From contig MBPM02000107.1 of the NCBI GenBank assembly GCA_001695595.3, positions 140,632-204,631 of the forward strand: DNA of 64,000 nucleotides. The letters are read 5' to 3'. Source of the DNA: Plasmopara viticola (taxonomy: Eukaryota; Oomycota; Peronosporomycetes; Peronosporales; Peronosporaceae). This document shows positions 26,501-36,912 of this stretch, in pieces. The notes below the pieces were generated by a model. That model was not told where the DNA came from, ran no database searches, and saw nothing but the letters and a program-made list of their open reading frames with translations. The position numbers were made by a program, and so were the translations under genes. Positions within the stretch are counted from its first letter, which is position 1. Each line of letters starts with the position of its first letter.

Positions 26501-27763
26501 TATAACGATGATGATAACGAAATGCCAAATGGATCCCGTCAGGTTGCTATGGATCCGGGTGACACTGTGCTGCACGTGGCTGCAAACTGCTGCAATGAGC
26601 AAGACGTTCTTAAGCTACTACAAAATGGCTCGGATATTAACGCGCGCAACCGACGTGGTCGCACTCCGCTTCATACTGCATCGTTGTACCAAAATGTCGA
26701 AGTCGTGGGTATTCTTTTGGATTGGGAAGCCGATGTTCTCGCTCAAGACGACGATGGCAACACGCCTCTTCACTTGACAAAGGACCCGCGCATTGCGCGA
26801 ATGCTACTGGAGGCTGGTTGCACACCTAATATTGTCAATGCTGATGGGCGGACAGCTCTGATAAACGCTGTGGACCGTGGCGATGAAAAGACGTCCAAGC
26901 TGCTGCTTCATTTTAAGGCTGACGTGCTGTTTCGTGAATTAAAACACCATCAAACTGCCCTGCACTTGGCTGTGCGGAAGGGTCAGTACCAGATAGTCAT
27001 GGAGCTGTGCAAATCCGACGATATAAAGGAACTAATTCTTCTGACTGACCGTAACGAAAACAACGCACTACACTTTGCTATGTCCCGCGATCGTAAGAAT
27101 GGTTATCGTCTTGTGGATTACTTGATTAAGCACGGAGCCGAAGTAGACAAGGTAAATGCGCGCTTTCAGAGTCCGCTGGTGGTACACATTATGACGACGC
27201 GTCAGACTGATCCTGCCATTACTGAGCTACTTCTTAAAAACGGAGCTGACTATAATATTCAGCTGGCTGATGGATCTACGCTCCTGCATGTTGCTGTAGA
27301 GCGCGAACTAATCGACATCGCTTGTGTATTGATTAAACACGGTGCGTCTCTGAACGCACCAGATGCCAACGGACGACTGGTGATTGAAGTGGCGAACAAG
27401 AAGTTCTTAAAGAAACTATTTAGCGCCATCACTTACCCACCCACATGGATCAATGAGAAAGAACGCCGGTCTTGTATGCTGTGCTCGTCCAATTTCAATT
27501 TTGGCAATCGGCGTCACCACTGCCGCCACTGCGGACGGGTGTGCTGCTCTGACTGCTCAGCGTTTACTGTGGAAATGCATCAATTTCCGAAGGATTTTCC
27601 CGGACGTACAACTGCAGCGGGTAAACTAGTAAAAGACCCTCAGCGCGTGTGCCGTACATGCCACGCTGTGTTTAAGATGCAGTCGGCGCAGAAGGAGTCC
27701 AAGTCGGGCTTTATGGCGCGAGTACTCGGGTACGAGTGGGACGAGGTTTCTGCTAGTAAGTGA
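23542..27763 (+). CDS. Myosin with ankyrin repeats and C-terminal FYVE finger
   Basis: Two exons: 23542-23769 and 23852-27763, with an 82-nt intron; 1380 codons including stop. An SH3-like N-terminus is followed by a complete motor: P-loop GESGAGKTETTK at about residue 185, switch I NDNSSRFGKF at about 240, switch II LDIFGFEDLEHNSFEQLCIN, and the actin-binding region with CHYVRCLKPN. One or two IQ motifs (about 812-855) and a short charged coiled coil (about 860-905) follow. About seven ankyrin repeats span roughly 975-1265. The C-terminal FYVE domain (about 1280-1350) contains RHHCRHCGRVCC and two later CxxC pairs. FYVE domains bind PtdIns3P on endosomes, so this is probably an actin motor for endosomal cargo. 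The myosin-ankyrin-FYVE order is characteristic of oomycete class-expanded myosins. Confidence 0.95.
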
Positions 27764-27921
27764 ACCCGTATAGAAAGCTATTAGAACAGCAGTGTCTGAA
27801 GACTAGACAAATCATTGCTTGTGAACGAGGGCATTGTGGCGTGTAATGTCTTTTTATACCTAATTATCTTAGATGTTGTAGATGAAAAGAAATCTAAAAT
27901 ATGCGCTTATTAGCAACATCT

Positions 27922-29082
27922 GACCTGACCATTTTCGGAAAAGGTTGGGGTGACGCCCTCCTTCCAAGCGCGGGGGCTAAATGCTCGCGCGCTTCGGGCA
28001 GGTGCTCTCGGGCATCTGCAGGTCTCTAACGAGTCTCACCCTCGACGCGACGGTCTCCAGCACCAGGCCAAACCCCCTTCCACGCCCTTAACCGCACCAA
28101 CCGCATCCGGATTGGCTCCTTTAATGTGAATTCTATAGGTTCGAAGCGCAAGAAGCACGAAACACTCCCCGAAGATCTTCGGCGCTACCGCGTCGATATC
28201 TTTGGCCTCCGAGAAACCAAGATCTACGATAGAGGTGAGCACCGCATTGGTGACTTCCTTCTAACCGAAGCCAAGACCGAAGTCACCGAAATCCGCCGCC
28301 ACTGCAACCCGTCGGGCGCCACTCGACACGCCCGATCCCGAGAAGAAACCTGGCGCCACATTAAGAAGCTCGGAACACTCCTCGGCGATATTGAAGATCA
28401 CCCGACGCAAGTCCCTGGCCACCCTCGCGCTCCACCGCCTCTGGTCCGTCTGGCACCGCCCACGCTCATCTCACCCAAGACCCGCATTCGATTGTACAAC
28501 ACCTACGTTCTACCGATTCTGCTGTACAACTGCGCCACCTGGGCTCTTACCAAGTCAGAGCTCCACCGCCTCGAGAGTTTCCATCGCCGCCAGCTTCGCT
28601 ACGCTCTTGGCTATCGCTACCCCCGACACATTTCGAATGCAAGACTCTACGACCTCTGTGATGAGCGGCCGCTGAGACTACGACTGACACAAGCTCGCTG
28701 GCGCCTGTTTGGCCATGTACTTCGCCGCAATCCCGACATTCCAGCTAACCTCCAGATGCGTGCCTACTTCTTCTCCACCGCAGCAAAATGGCGCGGACGT
28801 CCCCGCACCACGCTCCCCTCAACACTCGACCACAACTTTGTTTCCCGTGGCTCCGGCTTTCGACTCCGGATAGCACAAGACCTCGAAGTGGTACGTACTC
28901 TTGCACAAGACCGAAAGAAATGGAAGACCCTAACGACCTCGGTGCTGGATGCACTGCCCGCCGAACGAGACCCGACGTATGCGGACACCACTTTATGCCG
29001 TGGACTAGCCAGACTGAGCCTAGCACGTGCATAACTTGGCAACGCGATAACGTAAAACATTACATTACATGGACCTGACCAT
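27922..29082 (+). mobile_element. Internally deleted LINE (non-LTR retrotransposon) with target-site duplications
   Basis: The element body spans about 27933-29071 and is flanked by an 11-bp direct repeat, GACCTGACCAT (27922-27932 and 29072-29082). It begins TTTCGGAAAAGG and ends in an ACATT-type pentanucleotide tail, as expected for target-primed reverse transcription. One open frame (28126-29034, 302 codons) joins the start of an APE-type endonuclease (GSFNVNS with downstream FGLRETKIY) to the C-terminal part of a LINE ORF2 (LYNTYVLPILLYNCATWAL, then LRLTQARWRLFGHVLRR). The catalytic reverse transcriptase core is missing, so the copy cannot be autonomous. The frame is uninterrupted, which suggests a recent insertion. 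Confidence 0.85.
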
Positions 29083-29395
29083 GTCAGTAACGGCGTAATA
29101 TGGACTCATTTGTACCTGTGAAAAGCATAACAAATACAGTAAAGTTGCGCTAAGCTCTAAGTCGACAACGAGACACCGGACGGTACTGTTGATTATGTGA
29201 AGCGATTTTAGTTGGATCGACGGTGCTTAATCGGGATGCTGAATTATTCGATGGACGAGATTACTTTAAACAAGCTTTTCGTTTTCGCCACACTGATTAG
29301 CACCTTAAGCCTTGTATATACGAGAAGATCTTGTATGTGCCACAACTATCTTTCGAGCCAATGCAGATCTCATTTGTTCACTTTGAGCACAAACC
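29083..29395. other. Intergenic, nothing recognised
   Basis: About 310 bp between the LINE and the 3' end of the second EEP gene. Only short frames are present and no repeat or RNA gene was recognised. Confidence 0.5.
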
Positions 29396-30343
29396 TTAGC
29401 TTTCGCAGCGGTGGCATTCTTCCCGTAAAGGCACGATTACTTCAGCCTGAACAGGGTAATGATCTGACGGATAGCGGCCATTGCGCTCTTCAACGATAAC
29501 TTGCGTAGTCAACACTGTCATCCGCGGACGATAAAAGATCCAGTCAATATGCATTGCACCACAAACAGCATCCTTTTCGTCATCGCTTTTAGTGCCGACC
29601 CAGTCATGAAACGTATGCGAGACGTCACCAATCTTTTTTAACGCTTCGGGCCACGCTTCATGAAACCTTGGTCCATCCTTGTGAGATGTCAAGTAACTGT
29701 ACGTGCTGGTGTGGCGGTATGTGTTGAAGTCTCCTATAAGAAACACTGGAGCGTCGCCCGCGATCTGCTGAATGCGTTCCCAGAGTAACTTTGAGCCCAT
29801 TTCGTGTGACTTCATACCCTCATGATCTAGATGCGTATTAAAGACATAGAACTCCTGCTGCGTAGCACGCAAGCGGAATTTACCCCAAGTGACCATCCGC
29901 ACGCACACAGCGTCCCATCCCTTTGTCCAAGGCGTGTCTGGGGTTTCCGAGAGCCAAAAGTTTCCATCCTGAAGGCACTCTAACAAAGTTGAGTCATAGA
30001 AAATCTGTACGAACTCGCCGTTCTCCTCCCGCTCAACGCCGATGCGTTCATAAGGATGCGTTAGCAAGTTCTACAGTCATACGCGCACCTTAGCAAAATT
30101 AAGTGTTAGCTCCAACAACACTGCTCTCACCTCAAGCTCTGCCAGTTGCACCGTAAGTCCCTCCTGTGTACCCATGATAGCGGGATGATAGCGGTCAACG
30201 ATGTCGGCCACATGGTCCTTACGGTGGTCCCAGCCGTTGTCTCCGTCCATTGCACCGGCAAATCTCAAGTTAAAAGTCATGATTTTGAGATTTTGCTGCG
30301 AGGAGCTTAACATCTTCATCTTCTGCGCTTCTTCGGCCGCCAT
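29396..30343 (-). CDS. Endonuclease/exonuclease/phosphatase-family enzyme (copy 2)
   Basis: Two exons: 30131-30343 and 29396-30070, with a 60-nt intron; 296 codons including stop. It is a paralogue of the gene at 9111-10351, with the intron at the same codon (after the LTELE/LAELE glutamate). Motifs are intact: TFNLRFAG, MGTQEGL, FNTHLDHEG, LIGDFNTYRH, HIDWIFYRP and SDHYPVQ. The metal-binding and catalytic residues therefore look complete, including the NTH histidine that is Gln in copy 1. Unlike copy 1, no signal anchor is visible before the domain. Either an upstream exon was missed or this form is cytosolic. The ATG at 30343 is the first in frame; a stop lies 51 nt upstream. Confidence 0.8.
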
Positions 30344-33300
30344 AATCTCGTTTGACACTGGCTTATAATCGCTTTGATTTTATTGTCAAATTCCATGCCG
30401 GTACATAAAGCCCTTAAATTGCTGGATACCAAAAAAATGTAGCAATGCTGAGTTGGATTTAGTGTAAGAAAAAGACATCTGCAATCTTTACACACGCCAA
30501 TCGCCTTAAGACCAAAAATGGTGAGCCGTCTCTCACCAAAAAACCGTACATCTTCTCGCACGCCCTCTCCGTGCAAGGTGCTGTGAGACATGTCCCACCT
30601 GCTAGCATTTGTAGTCAATCGTGCGCCTACGCGGGATGTTGATTAATTTAATTCTCGCAAAAGACTACCTCGCATTAGTTAGGCGAGCAATTCGAACCAC
30701 CCGGAAAGTTTACCAGTTTTTTTGCTTACGCCCTCCCTACTCCCAAGGAGCTGAAACCCTTTATGGCGTTCGAGTCACTTCTACGCTCGAGAGCTTAAGG
30801 GGCACGGGCTTAGGCAGCACAATCTCGGGTAGCTCAGGCGGTAGCGCCTACCGTTGGGTTCAAGCCAATAAAGCTTAAGATTTAAATTCTCTTATCAGGT
30901 CGAGCAAAAAGTGGGGTACTTCCTTTTCACCAGAGATTTCTCTGATCTGGGATCACGTTAAGGAATTGTAGAGAGCAACGATCCTTTAAACGGAGTTTGA
31001 GCTCCGTCAGCGTTCACACTTTCTTGGGTCACGCCATGTGCGCTCCAAGTGGAGTCACTTATAGAGTTGTCAGAATTATCGAAGGTTGAAGAGTCCATTC
31101 CTGCTTAGGAATCCGCTGGATTAAGCCAATAACATCTTCGAGGCGATATTTCCCAAAAATAAAACGTTCTCTTTGGGTATCCCGAATTGTATATTATTTT
31201 TCGTACTATTTGTGACATCCAGTGATTGCTATGATTTTGCATCCGCATTTCTCCTTGCATCAGTGTACTGTTCGATCTTGAAGGGACTTCGCTTATTCCC
31301 TCCAAAGATGTTCTACTCAGTATTTTGCACAGGCTTGCAAAGCTTTGGTACCCGCTGATGGTGGCGCCTGTAGGGATGTTTTGCCCACCGTGTCTTGCCA
31401 GTCGCACACATGCGGTCATTAATAAGTGCACTACTATAAGCGACTTCGGAATCCGAAAGCATGGTTGTCCACGAAGGAATCGTAAGAGACGCCGCCACAC
31501 CGACCATGTAAGGTGACAGCTTCTCCGCTACCTCACTTATCTATCTCAAGCGTATACTTGTCCAGGATTTATCCAAAGAGCCATACAAATACTAAATTCT
31601 GTTGATAGAGGTCGGGTGGCTGGGGACTCCGGCTTTTCCTCGCTAATCAATTGAATGCTCGCGATATCTAACCACAGCATACCCAGGATTATTTTCTACC
31701 TATTCATGTTAAGGACAAGAAATGACTCTGTGCTGCAAAATTTTTGGATCTCACAGCCATATCTTTGTACCGTATGAACAGCCAAATAGACCATGAAATG
31801 CTTATTGTGACTACCATTCCTCCTTTTTCAGCCTGTTTTTTACTCACCGCGATCAATTGCTGGCGTACAGACATTCGCGATGCGCCACGGTCTACAACTC
31901 AAAACATTTAGATCTAGCATTAGTGCTAAATTACTTACGTGTATAGACAGCAGTTCACCCCTGTTGGCTTTCCCTTTAAGTGCTGTCAAGGAGGCATTGC
32001 CTAGTTTTGTGCCTCAAACAAAATCAATCTCGACCTTTTCTCTCATATCCGATGAAAGTTCTGAAGTTTTACTTCATCCAATGATTCTTTAAACCGAACT
32101 CTCAAGTCCAAGGACATACGTTACTTCCTAAACCTGACGCGTACCATTAAGCCATATAATGTTAAGTGATCGATTCTACTCTCAATGACTCTGTCTCCTT
32201 GTCCTCTTTATGCTTATACCAGATGGACTGGAAGCGCCGTTGTATTTAAAACAGTCATCTTAGCATTTATAGCATCTAATTTGCCAGCGGCAAACTCCCG
32301 TCGAGTGCTCAGAAATAAATTTATAAATGGAGCAAGCTACATAGAAATAGACGAAACTTTATGTTTTGGTAGTCTTTTTTTTTTGGGTGGTATTGCGAAA
32401 CATGTTTAAATCTTTACCAAGCAGCTACCACTTAAATTTACGATTTGGCTTTGCTCGTTTTTGTTTGTGCGCCTCATTGTATAGCGTGCTACCGAGCAAC
32501 ATTCGTATTACCGTATCGCAGCCGATAAGTAGAATGGGATAGATTAATAATGGTTTAGGTGTGGTGAACTACTATACTATACTCTAGGAAGCCTTATATT
32601 TTGTCGCTCGTTGATGATGGTAGGATACGCAACAAATGTAGTCAATTGAACGCAAAGCATTGCCATCGTGTCCGATGATGTTTGTACAAACGCTGTCTCG
32701 CTGCGCTTAGCAAACCATCGAAGGCGATAATAGGACAAACAGCGTTGCTAGACATTACTTTTACACGGAATGTCTTCATGTACCATCCCTTCCTTGTAAG
32801 CAGGGGTATGGATGCTTGGATTCGAGTTCAAAACTTTGTCAGCTTAGTTGATATACAACTAGCTCGGCTTCGGCAAATAGCGATCAGGATATCGTTCTTG
32901 GCTTCATTTTTGGTAGCTACGTTACCAAACTAATGCTAACATTGAAACATATAACATTAGATCATCTTTTGAGAGCACAAGCTTCATATGGATCGCCACA
33001 CCAAACATGAAGATGCTCAACAATGGTTGCTATGTTCCAGCAGGCACGAATCATGCGAAATTTGTACCTGCATCTGAAAGTGCGATGATAAGGTTTAAAG
33101 CGTTTGCAGTCTAAATAAAGCATATTCTTGTATAAAAAAATTGCCACAATAAGCAGACTCACTACCTCTGCAGTCACCTTTTGGCAGCAAGCTAATGAAA
33201 CAAGCATTTGTGATTTGTGATGTACGAATGATGTGAATATACTACGATATGAAAACAATTACGGAAAAGGTTGGGATGATAAGCAAATGCTCGCGCGCTT

Positions 33301-34588
33301 CGGGCAGGTGCTCTCGGGCATCTGCAGGTCTCTAACGAGTCTCACCCTTGGCACGCTGTTCTCTGTATTAGAAATGTCAATATCAGTACAAACTCGCCCA
33401 GCGATTTACAACAGTTTTGACGCTGTTGTGGCCCAGCGTGATGTGTGTCGCTTTCTTGTTTCCCAATTTTTTTTTTGTCAAACCTGTTGTAAAACTCTCC
33501 AGTAATTTATTGAGAACATACTAACGCATTTCGTTTTTAATTGAGCGCATGAGTTTGTATAAGACATTGAATTACAAGGCAAAGCAAATCTTAAGTATGA
33601 CGCTTGAGCCCTTGTAGGAAAAAAAAACATTGTGCGGCCTATGCTGCTTTTAGGGATCGTCTCAGCAGATCGTATCAATAATGTCTCGGCAGCATCAATT
33701 GTAGAATATGATCAACTGTTTAATGTGCATTATCGGTCGTATGGACACATTGTACAGAGATTTAAGGTATAATTAATGCTTAGCTAACTGCAGACAAAGA
33801 TACTGCTTGTTCAACCCAGAAGAGGTGACGTATACGGTAGTGGTGGAGATTCATATCTTTGGATCAACATCTACGATACAGCGTACCTCTTCCGTCAAGC
33901 TTTCGACCATTGTCAGGTACACGAATGTTTACGCTTTCAAATACAGAATTTTACCGTTTCTTTGCCGCCGTAAGCTCAAGGTCATACAGAATTTTGACCA
34001 TCGATATGTTGATTGGAAATCCTGATTGTATTAAAGGCCAAGCTTTACATAATCAAATCTTAATTAAAGGATATATTGTTCATGAGCTCGCATTGGTCTA
34101 CTTATGAAGTTGGGACTACCGAATACACTTTCACACTTGGTTTGCACTAAAACGTTATTTCTGTTGATGTGGAGAGCATGATTCTCGTTAGTGAAATTCG
34201 ATAGATTTCTACTTCTTGGCCAAACATTGGATGTATTCAACCATCCCCGTATCTAAAGCCATCGATGTATATCTGAAAGAAATTCTTAAAGTGACCGAAC
34301 TGAAGAATATATGAGAAGTACTACATATGGTCAGTACTGCTTGAATGCTTGCTGCTGTAATGCAGCTTTCCGTTTGCAATCTCTTTGGTAGATAGGCTGT
34401 GCCTGGCTATAGTGATTTTGGGGAAACTAAAATGCTGGATGTCAGATCTTACCTCCTATAAATTGTTTCATATAAAATTAGCTGCTCGAAAGTAAATATA
34501 TGCTATACGGGTACGGTACACTGATGGCTTCGAGAACATTGGTACAGTGGACAGACGTATCCGTCATTTTGACACAATACCGGTTACT
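30344..34588. other. Decayed intergenic block with a LINE fragment
   Basis: About 4.2 kb without a supportable gene. Frames of 60-130 codons occur on both strands but show no family motif. A truncated LINE 5' fragment lies at 33262-33348. On the minus strand near 31080-31200 a coding-like stretch (includes FGKYRLEDVIGLIQRIPK) ends at stops and could be a transposon relic; I cannot name it. Confidence 0.45.
33262..33348 (+). mobile_element. Truncated LINE 5' fragment
   Basis: About 87 bp nearly match the 5' region of the LINE at 27933, including CGGAAAAGGTTGGG and the stretch from GCTCGCGCGCTTCGGG through GAGTCTCACCC, with a short internal deletion near 33277. No 3' end or target-site duplication is visible. 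Confidence 0.8.
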
Positions 34589-35492
34589 ATGGAGTCTCGC
34601 TTTGAGGTGCTGGAAGAGGAGACGCACTTTCCTGTGACAAACCCAACGAGCGACGAGAAGGAGGCTAAAATTTTGCCTGGAGTGTCGCTCGAGGAAGAAA
34701 CGTTGGAGCAGCAACTAGAGCGCCTCGTGCTCAGTGTGAACAACGACGACGTGGACAAGGATGGCCCGAAGGAGAAGGAAGACGACGTGAAAAACAAGAC
34801 TGATAATGTCAAAAAGGCATCGAGTGCTAAAGAACTTGGCAATAAGTGCGTTCTTGTATCTTCTGATGTGAGTGACTGTACGCGGCTGACAACTATGATT
34901 GAATATTAGGTTTTTTGCACGAGGCAGCTATCTAGACGCCATCGAGTGCTACACAACAGCTCTAAAGCTCTGCCCTGCAGAAGATGAGTATGCGTACAAT
35001 AGGGTGCGTCTGATCGTAAGTTGAGTGCTTCACAAGACCTTATAGTCGGCTCTTTCGTTATACAAACAGGCAGTCTACTTTAGCAACCGAGCAGCATGTC
35101 TGATGCACATCGGACGGACTGAAGAGTCGGTGGATGATTGTACACAGGCAGTGACGCTTTCGCCTACGTATGTGAAGGCCATTTTGCGGCGAGCAGAGGC
35201 TTTTGAAAAGATGGACAAATTGGAGGAGGCATTAGCAGATTACGACGCCGTACTAAAGATCGACCCAATGGTGCCATCTGCGGTCCAGAATCATGGGCGA
35301 CTCAAAAAGATTGTGCACGAGCGGCAGGAGAAGATGAAGGCAGAAATGTTGGACAAGCTCAAGGGATTCGGGAATACGATCCTGGGTAAATTTGGACTAA
35401 GCACTGACAACTTTCAGATGGTGCAAGACCCTGCTACCGGATCCTACAGCGTCAACTTTCAGCAAAATCCAGGACAGCAGCAGTCGAAGTAA
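34589..35492 (+). CDS. TTC1: TTC1-like tetratricopeptide repeat protein
   Basis: Three exons: 34589-34845, 34910-35003 and 35070-35492, with 64- and 66-nt introns; 258 codons including stop (human TTC1 is 292). An acidic N-terminus is followed by three TPRs. The splices reconstruct SAKELGNKFFARGSYLDAI, then YNRAVYFSNRAACLM, then SPTYVKAILRRAEAFEKMDK. The C-terminal block contains KLKGFGNTILGKFGLSTDNF followed by SYSVNFQQNPG, a signature of TTC1. TTC1 is a TPR co-chaperone adaptor reported to bind Hsp70/Hsp90 family members and G proteins in animals; the same role here is inferred. It converges on the DRC9-like gene, with stops 79 bp apart. Confidence 0.93.
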
Positions 35493-35571
35493 GCGGTGTC
35501 TGGACAGTAACGAGGTCTTTGTAATAAACTGGTCATCTCGATAGTTCGCTTTCCTTAAACGCGAAATCAAA

Positions 35572-36912
35572 TTACTTTTTTTTGCCTTTCTTGCTCCCCT
35601 TTTTGCCTTTCTTGCCTTTCTTGCTCTTGTTTACCATCTTGGTGTACTCTCGGCGGCACAAAATCCCGCGATACACTTTTTGAATTTTAGTAGCCGCGTT
35701 AAAAATTTTCTGTATATATGTCATGTCGTGAGCTAACAGGCTTTAACAGGTGCATGTTTAGCTCACCATTTGCTTCTCGTGCTCTAGTGCTCGGATCTCT
35801 GCCAGTATCTGCTCCTCAGCAGCTATACGATATTGCTCCTCATCAATCTATCAACAAGTGCATTCACCACTTAAATCTACTGGCATTGTGTAATTGTTGA
35901 CGACAAGCTTGTGTACCTTTATAAAAAACTCACTGAGCCGCTCGCATTGCTCGCGCTCGTTTCGTAACGTCTCTTCCAGCATAACTTGTTCGGCTGACAA
36001 ACTTTCTAGCTCGCTGTCATGTTTCTCGACGGCTGCTGCGACCTCAGCAGCCATCTTGCTCTTCTTTTTGCGAAGTATTTCCTCTTTTTCTTGATGCTCC
36101 TGTGCCATTGTCACAGCTCGCTTCTCTAGCGCAGACACTTGATTAAATAACTCTTTTATTTCTTCCGAGTGCAGATCATATGCTTTAGCTTGTGCCTCCT
36201 TGACTTCAGCATCAATCATCGCCAGTTCAAGCGAAGCATTCTGCCAAATACACAGAAAGTATATCAGACCTTAATAAGCATAAGCTTGTGTGCCTTGCAC
36301 AACAAAAATTATTACCTGGTCGATCCTTTGCAATTCGATGCGTAGCTTCTGCACCTGTGCATCGAGCACTGCCACTTCTTCTTCTTTGGTTTTCTGCAGC
36401 TCCTTAAGTTTCTCTCGAATTGCCGACCGTTCATCGTCCGCTTGTTTTAAACGGCTTTCAGCCGCAACCATTAGCTCCTTCTTGGACAATGCATCCTCTA
36501 GTGTCTTGTCTAATTTTGCACGTGTGAGATCCGTGAGCTCAGACAATGTTTTAACTAACATTTCCAAGTCCTTAGAGCGACCGTGTGCCGTTGTGCCATT
36601 GTGGTAAAGCACCTCCACAGCTACCGGATTTTCACGAAGGTCTCGACAGAGCGCTCTTGCCGTCATCCGAATCTGATTAGCTATTTCATCGCGCCGAGAA
36701 TCCATTGCTTGACTAGCCTGCATATGAAGCTGCTCCCATCGCCAATGCTCACGTAACAACTCGGCTGAGTTGAGGCATCGATTTTCGCGGAGCGAGTCTA
36801 GCAAAGAGTTTTGTGGCTCTAGCGGTACGTAGGTGAGGTTGTTGAGGCGGTCTAAGAGATCACCCATAATTGCCATCATACGCTGTGATTCGACATTAGT
36901 TAACTTCTGCAT
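35572..36912 (-). CDS. DRC9/IQCG-like nexin-dynein regulatory complex protein
   Basis: Four exons, high to low: 36316-36912, 35917-36240, 35767-35847 and 35572-35709. Introns are 57-75 nt and phase 0 throughout; 380 codons including stop (human IQCG is 443). The protein is almost entirely coiled coil (residues about 110-335), followed by one IQ motif (ATKIQKVYRGILCRR) and a Lys/Gly-rich tail (KGKKGKKGSKKGKKK). That tail plus the IQ motif is the signature of IQCG/DRC9, a subunit of the nexin-dynein regulatory complex that links axonemal doublets and controls flagellar beat. Its intact state suggests a flagellated zoospore stage. Another IQ coiled-coil axonemal protein such as DRC10 is a weaker alternative. 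Confidence 0.78.

Noticed and set aside
30316..30618. 100-codon minus-strand frame upstream of EEP copy 2 as its first exon
   Set aside because: It is in a different frame, with no convincing signal anchor or clear phase-matched splice to the EEP exon.
31105..31500. 131-codon minus-strand frame
   Set aside because: No domain, AT-rich surroundings and overlapping frames of similar length on the other strand; treated as chance.
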